From: Lachnospiraceae bacterium
Lineage (GTDB): Bacteria > Bacillota > Clostridia > Lachnospirales > Lachnospiraceae
Direction: 5' to 3'
Assembly: GCA_024685635.1 (NCBI GenBank)
Contig: JAIKVP010000185.1
Coordinates: forward strand, 1 to 34,461
Length of the DNA stretch: 34,461 bases
In this document: piece by piece, positions 7,219 to 14,356 of the stretch
Layout: the number at the start of each line of letters is the position of its first letter
Position numbering within the stretch: the first letter of the stretch is position 1
The notes under the pieces: generated by a model
The model's input: only the letters and a program-made list of their open reading frames with translations
What the model was told of the DNA's origin: nothing
Databases searched by the model: none
Program-made: the position numbers and the translations under genes

Positions 7219-8977
7219 CCTGATTCCGTGAAACTCGCAATGTCATAAGTCTCCAAAATTCACTTATTTATGCTGAGTTTCTGATGTTTTCTATGATATT
7301 TTTTCTTCACCTATTGGGTGAAAAAAATTTTTTACAAATACCGCCGAATTTCAGCAATTGGAATGTCTAATATGATATACTTGATATATCAAAAAACTTA
7401 TCGAGGCATTCCCATGAAAACTATAAAAATAGAATTCTCTGATGAACGACTTATAACTCCAAGCGGCCTTTCTCTTGTTGGGCAGGTACTTGGAAAAAGT
7501 GATTTGGTTTCTCGCTGCAACAAACTTATGGACAAAGATAAACGTTCAGGACCACAGATTAAAACCAGCGATGTTTTGCTGACATACATCGGGCTTCTGT
7601 GCCAGGGTAAAACCCAGTACGAATCTGTAAACGAAATGCTCGAAGATCCTGAATATTAATGTCTGGCTCTTGGTCTGTCATCTGATATTCCATCGGCTGA
7701 GACTCTGCGTCAGAGGATGGATTCAGTGGGAGCTTCTTTAAGAAATGAAATCCTGGAAGCCAATGTTTCTATGCTCGATAGATGCAAAATAGAGCCCACT
7801 GCGCTCGATTGCGGTAAAGTTGCTGTAGATTTAGACGTTACGCCCATGGATAACTCCGGTACTAAAAAAGAAGGAGTATCATTTACCTATAAAAAGTTTG
7901 ACGGTTATGCCCCTATGATGGCGTATATCGGTACAGAAGGATTCCTTGTAAATACAGAGCTCCGCGAAGGTAAGCAGCACTGTCAGAACCATACTCCTGA
8001 ATTTTTGAGGGAAACTCTTCGTTTAAGTCATAAGCTTACATCAAGACCGCTTCTTATCAGAATGGATTCAGGAAACGATGCAGCAACTAATCTTGGAATC
8101 CTTATTGAGGACGGCTCATGGTTCATCGTCAAGAGAAATATGCGTAAGTCCGAATCCAAAGATGAATGGCTTAAACTGGCAAAAGAGGTCTGCAAGGACA
8201 TCCGCCATCCCCGTGACGGCAAGGATGTTTATATCGGGAGCAGCTGGAAAGAAGTTGACTATCTCGATTCCAATGGTAATAACAAGACCATCTGTATGCG
8301 CATAGTATATGAGATTACAGAGCGTTTCACCGAACCTGACGGTCAATTTCTGATGGTTCCGGAAATAGAGGTCAACACTTTCTGGACAAATACGGATATG
8401 ACTGATGATGAAGTAATCGATCACTATCATGCACACGGAGAAAGTGAGCAGTTCCATAGCGAAATCAAGACCGATATGGATGTAGAACGCCTCCCGTCCG
8501 GCAAGTTTGATACCAACGAGCTGGTGCTCGAATTAACGATATTAGCATATAATATCCTCCGGATTATTGGCCAGGCATCATTAAAAAGTAAACGTGCGCC
8601 ACGTTCAAAGCATCCTGTAAAACGGCGAAGAATAAGGACTGTAATAAGCAATCTAATCCTTATGGCTGGTCATCTCACAGCTCATGCAAGGCGAATAGTT
8701 CTTTCTCTTGGAAAGAGTAATATCTGGCGCTTTGTTTTTGCTGAACTATATCAGCAGTTTTCAACTTACTGACTATTCTGACTATTCAACAAGCATATGG
8801 TATCGCCCAGGCTGCAAATGCAGCCTATTAGGTGACGACAGAAGCAAAAAAATTTTCAATAATATACAACTTTTTTTATGAGGCTTCTTAAAACTGCAGA
8901 AGGACGATGTTGTTTTCGAATTATAAATGCAGTTTACAGCCTTTTATAATTTGAGTCATGAGATTCACGGATTCAGG
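7219..8977. mobile_element. IS1380-family insertion sequence (decayed)
   Basis: A 1,759-bp insertion. Terminal inverted repeats are at 7219-7236 and 8960-8977 (CCTGA-TCCGTGAA-CTC, 16 of 18 matching). The 4-bp target duplication ATTA is at 7215-7218 and 8978-8981. Length, repeat type and duplication size suit the IS1380 family. Its transposase reads plus, opposite to the agr-type genes on both sides. It has inserted between the permease gene (9146-9784) and the response regulator gene. Confidence 0.8.
7414..8772 (+). pseudogene. IS1380-family DDE transposase, interrupted by an in-frame TAA
   Basis: Two open segments lie in the same frame and are separated only by TAA at 7657-7659, in a spot where the family expects an aromatic residue (DPEY-stop-CLALGL). 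Without the stop the product would be about 451 residues. Catalytic candidates are Asp in VDLDVTPMD, Asp in IRMDSGND and Glu in FHSEIKTD. I chose ATG 7414 (MKTIKIEF), where similarity-like sequence begins. A longer frame from 7318 exists but looks like leader. A single base change explains the loss, so the insertion is probably recent but no longer autonomous. Confidence 0.8.
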
Positions 8978-9145
8978 ATTAAAGTAACGACAGCAAATAT
9001 TCTCTTCTTCATGCCATAACACCCCTCTCATTTTATTTATTTGCATTCAAAGATATACTCTTTACAACAGTTCCTGAATCTTGAATATTATGCATGTAAA
9101 TTAGCCGGTTCATTTTGGCTGATAAAAATCACCTCCGAACGGTAT
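8773..9145. other. IS right flank and remnant sequence before the permease gene
   Basis: From 8773 to 8977 is the non-coding right end of the IS. From 8982 to 9145 is 164 nt of original element sequence. It holds two short minus-strand frames: 26 codons at 9033-9113, and one beginning MKKRIFAVVTL at 9012, with GAGAGGGG upstream, that runs into the IS. Neither can be called a gene with confidence. Confidence 0.4.
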
Positions 9146-9784
9146 TTAATTATACACGCTCTCCCTAAACATATTATTTATCATCTCTGCTATAACATAG
9201 GAAATGACTCCAATCACCAACATAGGCAAATATACGTGAAGCCAGAGTTCTATGTCTAACCATTGTTCATAATAATACACGAAAACACTTATTCCATTTG
9301 CATAAAGAAGATTATATAACACATAACCAACCACGATTATTATTGCTATGCTGACCTTTCTGATAACTGTCACAATCAAATATGACATTCCTGAGATAAA
9401 AATAACAACCACAGACATTCTGACCAATTCAAACAAAAACTGCTTATAAATAAAACTTAAAATTATATAAATCGGAATCAGCATCACAATATATAACAAG
9501 GTATATATAATAACTCTTTTGACTAAATATCTAGTATGTAAAAATAACAGTTCATTACCGGGGCTCTCATAGTATTCCTGTAGTATTAACAACACCAGTA
9601 CCGGCGACAAAACAGGAATGACTATATTGGTCATTCTGAATATCTCCATATATAATCTATCAGACACTCCATATTTTATGCATTCCAAAAATATAATCAC
9701 TGGAAGAATTATATATAGCGTTACAACCACAATATATTTTAATCCGCCTATTCCTTTTAGTTCATATAAAGATAATATTTTCAT
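9146..9784 (-). CDS. ABC transporter permease subunit, small
   Basis: A 212-residue, very hydrophobic protein with about six predicted membrane segments, such as YIVVVTLYIILPVIIFL near the start and LHVYLPMLVIGVISYVIA near the end. It has no recognisable catalytic motif. Its ATG overlaps the stop of the ATPase gene as ATGA, which argues for coupled translation and a shared complex. AAGGGA lies 6 nt upstream. With the ATPase and the larger membrane protein it probably forms an ABC-2-type exporter for a peptide or protein. The substrate is unknown; the secreted protein at 12303-12728 is the obvious candidate. Confidence 0.7.
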   Translation of the reverse strand: MKILSLYELKGIGGLKYIVVVTLYIILPVIIFLECIKYGVSDRLYMEIFRMTNIVIPVLSPVLVLLILQEYYESPGNELLFLHTRYLVKRVIIYTLLYIVMLIPIYIILSFIYKQFLFELVRMSVVVIFISGMSYLIVTVIRKVSIAIIIVVGYVLYNLLYANGISVFVYYYEQWLDIELWLHVYLPMLVIGVISYVIAEMINNMFRESVYN

Positions 9785-10521
9785 GCCTGTCCCTTCATAT
9801 AATACAGATATGCGTTCTCAACGTTTATTTCCATACAATCTTCTTGTGAAACGTCACTATACCCACTAATAAGTTCATCCACACTTCCATTGTACAAAAT
9901 CTTACCTTCGTTAATCAGGATAATATTGTCACACCCTGTACAGACATCATTGATAATATGAGTTGATATGAGAACAATTCTATCATTCTTAAAGTCACCA
10001 ATTACCTGCCAGAATCTTCGTCTCTCCTCAACATCAAGCCCTACGGTAGGTTCATCAAGCAATATAATCTTGGAATCCCCCATAATACTCTGAGCAATTC
10101 CAAGTCTCCTAAGCATCCCGCCAGACAAAGCCTTAACCTTTTTATCTTTCTCTTTTTTAAGATTAAACATATCAAGTGCAGAATCTATTTGCTCAGATAT
10201 AACGCTATCAGTAATCTTCTTTTGCTTACCAAAGAAATATAACATCTCATAAACGGTCATATTCTTAAATGCTGAAAAAGCCTGTGGCAGATATCCAATG
10301 AGAAACGGATATTCAGCACTATTAATTGAAATATCGTTGATTGTTATGGCATCGTAACGGCTACTTAACAATCCCGCAATACATCTGAACAACGTAGTTT
10401 TGCCCGCACCGTTAGGACCTACTACTCCGTATATTCCGTTATCAACAGTAAGGGATATACCTTTAAGAATCTCTTTTCCTTTTATTGACTTGTTAAGATT
10501 ACTTATATTAAGCTTACTCAT
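9781..10521 (-). CDS. ABC transporter ATP-binding protein
   Basis: A 246-residue ATPase with all the motifs: Walker A GPNGAGKTT (35-43), Q-loop near LPQAFS, signature LSGGM (132-136), Walker B IILLDE (152-157) and switch His188 in STHII. It belongs to the drug/bacteriocin-export type that pairs with ABC-2 permeases. I chose ATG 10521 because GGAGG lies 9 nt before it; upstream in-frame ATGs are inside the preceding gene. It overlaps the membrane-protein gene by 8 nt and the small permease gene by 4 nt. The tight overlaps imply one transcript and stoichiometric synthesis. Confidence 0.93.
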   Translation of the reverse strand: MSKLNISNLNKSIKGKEILKGISLTVDNGIYGVVGPNGAGKTTLFRCIAGLLSSRYDAITINDISINSAEYPFLIGYLPQAFSAFKNMTVYEMLYFFGKQKKITDSVISEQIDSALDMFNLKKEKDKKVKALSGGMLRRLGIAQSIMGDSKIILLDEPTVGLDVEERRRFWQVIGDFKNDRIVLISTHIINDVCTGCDNIILINEGKILYNGSVDELISGYSDVSQEDCMEINVENAYLYYMKGQA

Positions 10522-12238
10522 AATCGACATCCTCCAACTGAATAAAATAACACTCCGGCAGATTCGTTCGGTTCTTCTGATAGTATTTATAATAATTATA
10601 TGGTCCTTCAATACCGTCTTCAAAGTCTTTAAGCTCCATAAAATCACTATAAAATGTATATGATCTCGAAGAATTAATCCTAGGGCTTAAAAAAACAGTT
10701 TTACCTGACACATCATAGTCAGCACCATCGTAAGAATCAATCATGCGGTCAACTCCGGTCTTAACAGCCTCCGATGAATATAGAATATTCATCCCTGCAT
10801 ATGGATATATTACGCGAACATCTTTATATGTCATTTGTGCCAGCTCACCGCTAACAAGCTGCAAGCCATTACTTTTACCGCTAAACTCACGCTTCTTTTT
10901 CTCAGGAAGATTACAATATATCGTAGTGTCACTGTCAATAATCACATGGAAAAGTGTTTCATTTAATTCATTATATGTAAAAATTCTATTATCATAATCA
11001 TAAACCGACTGGTAGCCTGCTCTTGGATAATAGCAGAAATATCCAGGAAGATACACGTTATCGCCTGCAGAATAAAAGCCTGCAGCATCTCCACAGTAGG
11101 AAAAACTGATAGTTCGCATATCTCCGCTGCTTCTAACATCAATGTAATCTGAATCTCTGTCATATTCAAGCTTTTCACCATTAGCATTTGTAATACTTTT
11201 TATCTTGTATTGATGATATAATGTAAATCTATAATCAGAAAGTGAGTCGTCATCTATTGATACCGCAACATCTGCATACATCTTATCATTAAATCTCAAC
11301 CTCATATCATACTCAGATATTTCATATCCTGCTGCTTCCTCTTTATTAGGATGCGTTTCATAGTACAAATAACAGTGTCCGGCTGCCGACCTGTTCACAT
11401 CCCATGCATTTACAAAACCGTTGTTGTTATGGGAGCCAAAGAATCCGGCTACAGCTATAACAAGTATCAGTAAAGCAGTAGAAATGCTCTTTGTCAGACC
11501 GGGCTTAGATTTATTTAAAATCAAAATCAGAAGAAGTAAGCCGAGCCACATCATTTCAAGAAAGTAATCATACCAATCTACATAGTATTGACAATACGGA
11601 TTTTGCCCCCACGTAATATTCTGCGGCAAGATATAAAACCACTTGGAAAATGCATACAGATCGAACTTTAATGTTGATACAGAATCAACTATCATAGTTA
11701 AAACAGGGGTTACCATTATCGCTGTAATTGCAATAATAACAAATGCTTTACCCCTCGTTTTAACTGTTGCTATTACCGTCCCTTCAAGAATCGCTATCAT
11801 ATCAGCAATAAGAAAATACAGTGTCACATATTTTACTGCATTTATATACACAGCAGCGTCTGCATTATCATATTTTGATAATGCAAACAGAACCCACAAA
11901 GCAATGGTAAAATAATACACAAGTGCGCAGATAAATAGTAATACGGTTATAATTATATCCTGTTTTCTGCGTAAATATAGAAGTGATATCTCATTTATTC
12001 CATCAATATTAAACATACTTAAAAGCTCATATGAAATAACGAGAAATAATAAAAATGCTATAATAGATAACCACTGACACGGCATAAGAATGTCATAACA
12101 CGTATAATCAGGCTCTCTTGCAACAACATATTTCTTTATGTAAAAACCAAGATATACATTTGACATAATAAGCATCAGCAGATATGTGATGAAACATACT
12201 CTGTTTTTTGTAAATACTTTTATTATCTGTCCAAACAT
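10514..12238 (-). CDS. ABC-2-like membrane protein with large C-terminal ectodomain
   Basis: The product is 574 residues. About seven membrane segments fill residues 12-267. A soluble domain of about 305 residues follows with no further membrane span, so it should sit outside the cell if the N-terminus is cytoplasmic. The ectodomain has beta-rich patterns (YDMRLRFNDKMYADVAVSI; NGEKLEYDRDSDYIDV) reminiscent of the N-terminal domain of M1 aminopeptidases, which occur fused to ABC permeases in Firmicutes. The HExxH zinc motif is absent. I chose ATG 12238 (AGAGGTG 6 nt upstream); an earlier in-frame ATG at 12301 lies within the hairpin region. It could fold, process or give immunity to the secreted product. 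This is inference. Confidence 0.75.
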   Translation of the reverse strand: MFGQIIKVFTKNRVCFITYLLMLIMSNVYLGFYIKKYVVAREPDYTCYDILMPCQWLSIIAFLLFLVISYELLSMFNIDGINEISLLYLRRKQDIIITVLLFICALVYYFTIALWVLFALSKYDNADAAVYINAVKYVTLYFLIADMIAILEGTVIATVKTRGKAFVIIAITAIMVTPVLTMIVDSVSTLKFDLYAFSKWFYILPQNITWGQNPYCQYYVDWYDYFLEMMWLGLLLLILILNKSKPGLTKSISTALLILVIAVAGFFGSHNNNGFVNAWDVNRSAAGHCYLYYETHPNKEEAAGYEISEYDMRLRFNDKMYADVAVSIDDDSLSDYRFTLYHQYKIKSITNANGEKLEYDRDSDYIDVRSSGDMRTISFSYCGDAAGFYSAGDNVYLPGYFCYYPRAGYQSVYDYDNRIFTYNELNETLFHVIIDSDTTIYCNLPEKKKREFSGKSNGLQLVSGELAQMTYKDVRVIYPYAGMNILYSSEAVKTGVDRMIDSYDGADYDVSGKTVFLSPRINSSRSYTFYSDFMELKDFEDGIEGPYNYYKYYQKNRTNLPECYFIQLEDVDYE

Positions 12239-12267
12239 TTCAACACCTCTAAAACAATAGTTATTAC

Positions 12268-12295
12268 AAGCAAGGCACAAAAAAGTGCCTTGCTT
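12268..12295 (-). terminator. Intercistronic hairpin between secreted protein and transporter genes
   Basis: Perfect 11-bp arms AAGCAAGGCAC and GTGCCTTGCTT enclose a 6-nt loop, just after the stop of the secreted-protein gene. No strong T-run follows in the minus direction, so it is more likely a partial attenuator or an mRNA-stabilising structure than a full stop. It would favour expression of the upstream secreted protein over the transporter. Confidence 0.6.
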
Positions 12296-12302
12296 AGCCA
12301 TA

Positions 12303-12728
12303 TTAACTCGCTTTGATTTTCCCTGTTGCTATCGTTCCAGAATTAAAGAAACCGTTTGTATCATTGCCTGATACTATTCTCAAAATATAATGGGTATGCC
12401 CAGTTGTAGCCTGACTAGACGGGCAGCTTTTTCCGGGTTTTATTCCTTTTTGTGCTGTCGAGTAGTCATTATAATAAGATCCGTTCCTGTTATATCTGGC
12501 AACAAATGTGCCATTCTTTGTAGAGCTAGATAGGACTTTTCCATTAAATACAACTGACTCACCTGAACTTCTTGAAACCACGCCAGAATCAGCATAATTG
12601 TCACTGCTTGATAAACTAACGGTAGAAGATCCCGAAGCAGAAGCATTTATTATTGCACCGACAATTATAGTTAACGCCATTATAGATACAATTACATTTT
12701 TCTTTAATAATATTACTATTCTTTTCAT
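12303..12728 (-). CDS. Small secreted protein of unknown function, candidate agr output
   Basis: The product is 141 residues. MKRIVILLKKNVIVSIMALT and the following hydrophobic residues form a signal peptide with a likely cut after Ala31 (ASA). The mature part of about 110 residues is Ser/Thr/Gly/Asn rich, has one cysteine (KSCPSS), and looks beta-rich (HYILRIVSGN; GFFNSGTIATG). I chose the ATG at 12728 (second-basic MKRI); an in-frame ATG at 12758 would add 10 residues. It lies between agrB and the transporter genes on the same strand. It could be a bacteriocin-like toxin, an adhesin or a signalling protein. I recognise no family and it does not match lactococcin 972 patterns. Confidence 0.65.
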   Translation of the reverse strand: MKRIVILLKKNVIVSIMALTIIVGAIINASASGSSTVSLSSSDNYADSGVVSRSSGESVVFNGKVLSSSTKNGTFVARYNRNGSYYNDYSTAQKGIKPGKSCPSSQATTGHTHYILRIVSGNDTNGFFNSGTIATGKIKAS

Positions 12729-12796
12729 TATCTTACCCCATTTCATTGAATAAATCAAATTAGTGTGTTACAATGAGTTTGATTACATTGCCAGCT

Positions 12797-12850
12797 TCAA
12801 GCTCCGCGCTTGGCTGGTGATTTCTTTTTATTTGGTGCTCTAATCCGCAT
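12797..12850 (-). CDS. Possible 17-residue basic peptide
   Basis: A very short frame (MRIRAPNKKKSPAKRGA) sits between agrB and the secreted-protein gene. It is notable because AGAGGAGGG lies 7 nt before the ATG, a better ribosome site than many real genes here. Eight of 17 residues are Lys or Arg. It overlaps an inverted repeat (CCAGC..AAGC / GCTTGGCTGG). It could be a leader peptide, a small secreted or regulatory peptide, or chance. Confidence 0.25.
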   Translation of the reverse strand: MRIRAPNKKKSPAKRGA

Positions 12851-12932
12851 GGCACTGCCCTCCTCTCTCATAATTATCCTAACAAACACAAGCTTTAATC
12901 TTTGAACAACCGCATTCTGTTAAATAATCATA

Positions 12933-13511
12933 TCATTCCCTTATAAATCTTTTATATATGCTTACCCCGGCACACGGCAGCTGTAATATGCTTGTAAGGA
13001 TAACACCCATGCCAACATATATTGCTACAAAGTCAAGGTTTAGAAATGACAACATCACAACCATGCAGTCAAAAAATGCTACAAGTACTCTTACATATTC
13101 CTTATATAAGATTACATCTTCCTCACTAAGTGATTTGTTATCTGATTCAATAGGACTCAGAAAACATAAGAGAACAGATGCAACTAAAAGAATAATCCAG
13201 AACACTTTTGATAAGCTTATTTGTGAGCACATCAGAATAAATGCAAGACATATAACAACTGAAGATATCATACATACACACCAGCTTCTACTGTGGTATC
13301 CTCCACTATACTTTCGTATCACCATGAACGGAATCACAAACGCCACTGCATATAATGGTGCATCTATAAATATACATACAATCACAGTCAACAAAAGTGG
13401 AGAAAAACTCATAAACCAACATTGCAAAGCATAATCGTACAGTTCTCTATCATCTTCATTTATTACATTAACATTAATAAGCCATTCTGTAACTTTATTT
13501 AACCCTAACAT
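12933..13511 (-). CDS. agrB: AgrB-type peptide-processing membrane protease
   Basis: A 192-residue membrane protein of usual AgrB length with about five hydrophobic spans. The cysteine-protease core is plain: RKYSGGYHSRSWCVC, with catalytic candidates His73 and Cys80, a 7-residue spacing equal to His77/Cys84 of the Staphylococcus enzyme. It would cut the C-terminal tail of AgrD and form the thiolactone. AAGGAGC lies 9 nt before the ATG. The start overlaps the end of the agrD-like frame by 17 nt, which supports coupled translation. Confidence 0.92.
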   Translation of the reverse strand: MLGLNKVTEWLINVNVINEDDRELYDYALQCWFMSFSPLLLTVIVCIFIDAPLYAVAFVIPFMVIRKYSGGYHSRSWCVCMISSVVICLAFILMCSQISLSKVFWIILLVASVLLCFLSPIESDNKSLSEEDVILYKEYVRVLVAFFDCMVVMLSFLNLDFVAIYVGMGVILTSILQLPCAGVSIYKRFIRE

Positions 13512-13659
13512 TTGATTGGCTCCTTCTATTATACATTTCTAACTTCTTAGGAGCTTTAGGCTGATAAACAAATGAGCAAGATGTAGAATTTGCTGATGAG
13601 CTTAAAGTTCTATCTAGCACAAGTTTTATCAACTCACCGGCTTTAAATTGTGTATTCAT
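13495..13659 (-). CDS. agrD: AgrD-like cyclic autoinducer peptide precursor
   Basis: A 54-residue frame directly before agrB. The N-terminal part (1-20) is the leader. The middle SANSTSC-SFVY resembles clostridial autoinducer cores. Cys28 and Tyr32 would close a five-residue thiolactone, the ring size known from Staphylococcus. The tail QPKAPKKL has the Pro/charged pattern recognised by AgrB, followed by a basic end. A strong site AAAGGAGG lies 10 nt before the ATG (13670-13677). It precedes agrB and overlaps it by 17 nt. Family assignment is firm; the exact mature peptide is inferred. Confidence 0.85.
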   Translation of the reverse strand: MNTQFKAGELIKLVLDRTLSSSANSTSCSFVYQPKAPKKLEMYNRRSQSNVRVK

Positions 13660-13895
13660 ATTATCTCGGCCTCCTTTCTCTTAGCAATCACATATTACAT
13701 CACCTTTGTATAAATTTCTATATGTTATGCACGAAACGACACAAAACACAACCGAATGGCATAAAAAAGCTCTTTTTATCATTTTATATTAACTGTCAGC
13801 TAATATTTAGCAGTGAGTCAATTCATATTTTTACAATATACTGTTATCATATCATCAGTTAGTCAATATATCGGGATTCTAATGAGGTAGATACA
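13660..13895. promoter_or_regulatory. Divergent control region between agrD and the XRE gene
   Basis: This 236-bp AT-rich intergenic region must hold the promoters for agrDB (minus) and the XRE regulator (plus). Single 9-mers fitting the AgrA-type LytTR half-site pattern are at 13788-13796 (minus strand ACAGTTAAT) and 13855-13863 (plus strand TCAGTTAGT), but no properly spaced pair was found. A near-palindrome GCTAATATTTAGC at 13799-13811 could be an XRE operator. No convincing -35/-10 pair could be fixed. Confidence 0.35.
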
Positions 13896-14246
13896 ATGAA
13901 AACAGTGTTACATAGTGATGATGAATCTTCTATACTTAAAAATATGGGAGCTCGAATCAAAGTCAGACGTGAGGAAATGAATATGACTCAGTCAGACTTG
14001 GCTGAGTCTCTTGGAATATCCGAACCGTATTTGTCACAAATTGAAAATGGTCACAGGCAGCCCAAAGTCAAAATTTACATGGATATATGCAAAATACTCA
14101 AGGTAAATATGGATTATATTTTTCAAGGTAACATATATCACAACAAATATGATGTCAACAACATAACACAGCTGCTTAATATGTGCACTAACAGAGATAT
14201 AAAGATAGTATATGATTTAATTGAATCGTTACTAAGAAATAAATGA
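13896..14246 (+). CDS. XRE-family transcriptional regulator, divergent from agrD
   Basis: A 116-residue protein with a helix-turn-helix at about residues 18-72 (MTQSDLAESLGISEPYLSQIENGHRQP, recognition helix in EPYLSQIE) and a helical C-terminal tail. It has no sensor or peptidase domain. It is preceded by GAGGT about 8 nt before ATG and followed by a terminator at 14261-14300. Its divergent placement suggests that it controls agrDB, probably setting the basal level of the circuit, but the target is not shown by the sequence. Confidence 0.82.
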   Translation: MKTVLHSDDESSILKNMGARIKVRREEMNMTQSDLAESLGISEPYLSQIENGHRQPKVKIYMDICKILKVNMDYIFQGNIYHNKYDVNNITQLLNMCTNRDIKIVYDLIESLLRNK

Positions 14247-14260
14247 GATAAACACGTAGA

Positions 14261-14300
14261 AAAAAGGACCTGAACTATCATAGTATCAAATCCTTTTTTT
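14261..14300. terminator. Bidirectional terminator between convergent genes
   Basis: AAAAAGGA (14261-14268) and TCCTTTTTTT (14291-14300) form a stem with an inner ACTAT/ATAGT pair. A T-run on one strand and an A-run on the other allow termination in both directions, for the XRE gene (ends 14246) and the AlbA-like gene (ends 14357). Confidence 0.65.
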
Positions 14301-14356
14301 GTATTCATTATGGTATTACTTTAGTATGCCTTCAAAGCCGACATTATTGCAATTTT

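Noticed and set aside
7318..7413. N-terminal extension of the IS transposase from 7318
   Set aside because: No family-like sequence and no good ribosome site; the family start MKTIKIEF is at 7414.
7310..8835. CCTATT(G/A)GGTGA at 7310-7321 and 8824-8835 as possible ends or target duplication of the IS
   Set aside because: The copies differ and lie inside better ends: 18-bp inverted repeats at 7219 and 8977 with an exact ATTA duplication outside them.
9033..9113. 26-codon minus-strand frame after the small permease
   Set aside because: GGAGGTGAT is about 15 nt from the ATG, too far, and the peptide shows no feature.
12303..12728. Secreted protein as a lactococcin 972-type bacteriocin
   Set aside because: It lacks the aromatic/glycine pattern of that family; only the genetic context is similar.
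12788..12822. Inverted repeat CCAGC/GCTGG after agrB as a terminator of agrDB
   Set aside because: The T-rich stretch is on the wrong side for minus-strand transcription, so downstream genes could still be read through.
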